Shown here piece by piece: positions 5,408 to 5,998 of a stretch of DNA of 5,998 nt. Origin of the DNA: Campylobacterales bacterium (GTDB lineage Bacteria > Campylobacterota > Campylobacteria > Campylobacterales > QNZT01); assembly GCA_026985685.1 (NCBI GenBank), contig JALSQA010000481.1, positions 1 through 5,998 of the forward strand. The letters run 5' to 3'. Under the pieces are notes generated by a model. That model had not been told where the DNA came from, searched no databases, and was given only the letters and a program-made list of their open reading frames with translations. Each line of letters starts with the position of its first letter. The first letter of the stretch is position 1. Made by a program: the position numbers and the translations under genes.

Positions 5408-5998
5408 ATGAAGTATGATATTTTGATCATAGGAAGTGGTGGTGCTGGGTTAAGTGCTGCTTTGCGTGCCAAAGAGGAAGGTGCAAGTGTTCTTGTTGTA
5501 AGTGAAGGTTATCCTACACGATCTCAAACTTCTATGGCACAAGGTGGAATCAATGGGGCATTGGGGAATGTTGATGATGATTCTGTTTTATCTCATGTAG
5601 AAGATACTTTGAGGGCATCAGCAAATTTAGCATCAAAAAAGATGGTAGAAAGTTTGTGTGAAGATGCTTTAGAGAGTATAAAATGGTTAGAGAGTATAGG
5701 TGTTCCATTTAGCCGAACTAAAGATTCTAAAATTGCACAGCGAAGACTAGGTGGAGCATCTAATAAAAGGGCTTGTTATTCGCAAGATTATACAGGCTTA
5801 AAGATACTGCATACACTTTATGACCAAACACTTAAAGATGAAATTGACTTTTTACATGAACATTTTTTGCTTAAATTATCTATAGAAAACAATCAAATAA
5901 ATGGTGCAGTTTTTTATGATATAAGAGATGGGAAAATTATTCACATAAAAGCAAAAAGTGTGATTTTAGCTACTGGAGGATATGGCGGTATCTATTAT
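5408..5998 (+). CDS. Succinate dehydrogenase/fumarate reductase-family flavoprotein, N-terminal part
   Basis: The window holds the first 197 codons; the gene runs off the right edge. Residues 4-16 form the FAD-binding beta-alpha-beta start with GxGxxG at Gly9, Gly11 and Gly14. Residues 36-54 are the flavin-contact block YPTRSQTSMAQGGINGALGN. HVEDTL (63-68), GVPFSR (98-103), RRLGG (112-116), YTGLKILHTLYDQ (128-140) and ATGG (188-191) all match SdhA/FrdA. These enzymes interconvert succinate and fumarate at a bound FAD and pass electrons to an iron-sulphur subunit. The position that normally holds the FAD-attaching His is Gln40, so FAD is probably not covalently bound. There is no twin-arginine leader, so it is cytoplasmic, unlike the periplasmic MfrA-type enzyme of Campylobacter and Wolinella. 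The substrate-binding residues lie beyond the window. L-aspartate oxidase (NadB) is the main alternative, but the YTGLKILHTLYDQ and RRLGG blocks favour SdhA/FrdA. The iron-sulphur and other subunits would be expected downstream. Confidence 0.82.
   Translation, partial: MKYDILIIGSGGAGLSAALRAKEEGASVLVVSEGYPTRSQTSMAQGGINGALGNVDDDSVLSHVEDTLRASANLASKKMVESLCEDALESIKWLESIGVPFSRTKDSKIAQRRLGGASNKRACYSQDYTGLKILHTLYDQTLKDEIDFLHEHFLLKLSIENNQINGAVFYDIRDGKIIHIKAKSVILATGGYGGIYY

Noticed and set aside
5408..5998. L-aspartate oxidase (NadB) as the identity of the right-edge flavoprotein.
   Set aside because: The lack of the FAD-linking His and the HVEDTL block fit NadB, but YPTRS, RRLGG and YTGLKILHTLYDQ fit SdhA/FrdA better. 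It is kept only as an alternative.
1..5998. CRISPR array, tRNA, rRNA, insertion sequence or phage genes.
   Set aside because: No regularly spaced repeats, cloverleaf, transposase or integrase motifs were seen, and genes with ordinary housekeeping-type signatures cover nearly all bases.

Overview
This AT-rich window (roughly 30% G+C by eye) is almost entirely coding. It holds seven genes in two divergent blocks that fire away from a 56-bp spacer at 3642-3697. The base composition, compact packing, weak -35 signals and style of the proteins suggest a Campylobacterota bacterium of the Sulfurimonas/Sulfurovum/Arcobacter kind. That placement is an inference: there is no rRNA or other marker here.

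Left block, minus strand, read from 3641 down to 1. First comes a lipoprotein with an N-terminal beta-sandwich-like region and a probable glycosidase-type TIM barrel. Its stop codon overlaps the start of a radical SAM protein of the spore photoproduct lyase (SPL) family (TAATG). Four bases after that comes the 5' two-thirds or less of a secreted BatD-like protein, cut by the window edge. The spacing says one transcript. The three functions (envelope carbohydrate-type domain, radical SAM chemistry, BatD envelope protein) do not form a pathway I recognise.

Right block, plus strand, from 3698. A D-2-hydroxyacid dehydrogenase of the hydroxypyruvate/glycerate dehydrogenase type is followed after 2 bp by a SlyB-like glycine-zipper outer-membrane lipoprotein. 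A good intrinsic terminator lies just after the lipoprotein gene, and it overlaps the only available start codon of a small three-helix membrane ORF (5084-5365). After a 42-bp gap begins a flavoprotein of the succinate dehydrogenase/fumarate reductase family, complete at its N-terminus but cut at the right edge after 197 codons.

The points most worth a second look are family members that lack a hallmark residue. The SPL-like protein has Gln where Bacillus SPL has its hydrogen-donor Cys. The SdhA/FrdA-like protein has Gln where the flavin-attaching His normally sits. The lipoprotein has an Asn-Glu acid/base-like motif but no obvious nucleophile. No tRNA, rRNA, CRISPR, insertion sequence or prophage signal was seen, and nothing supports calling this a defence or mobile island.
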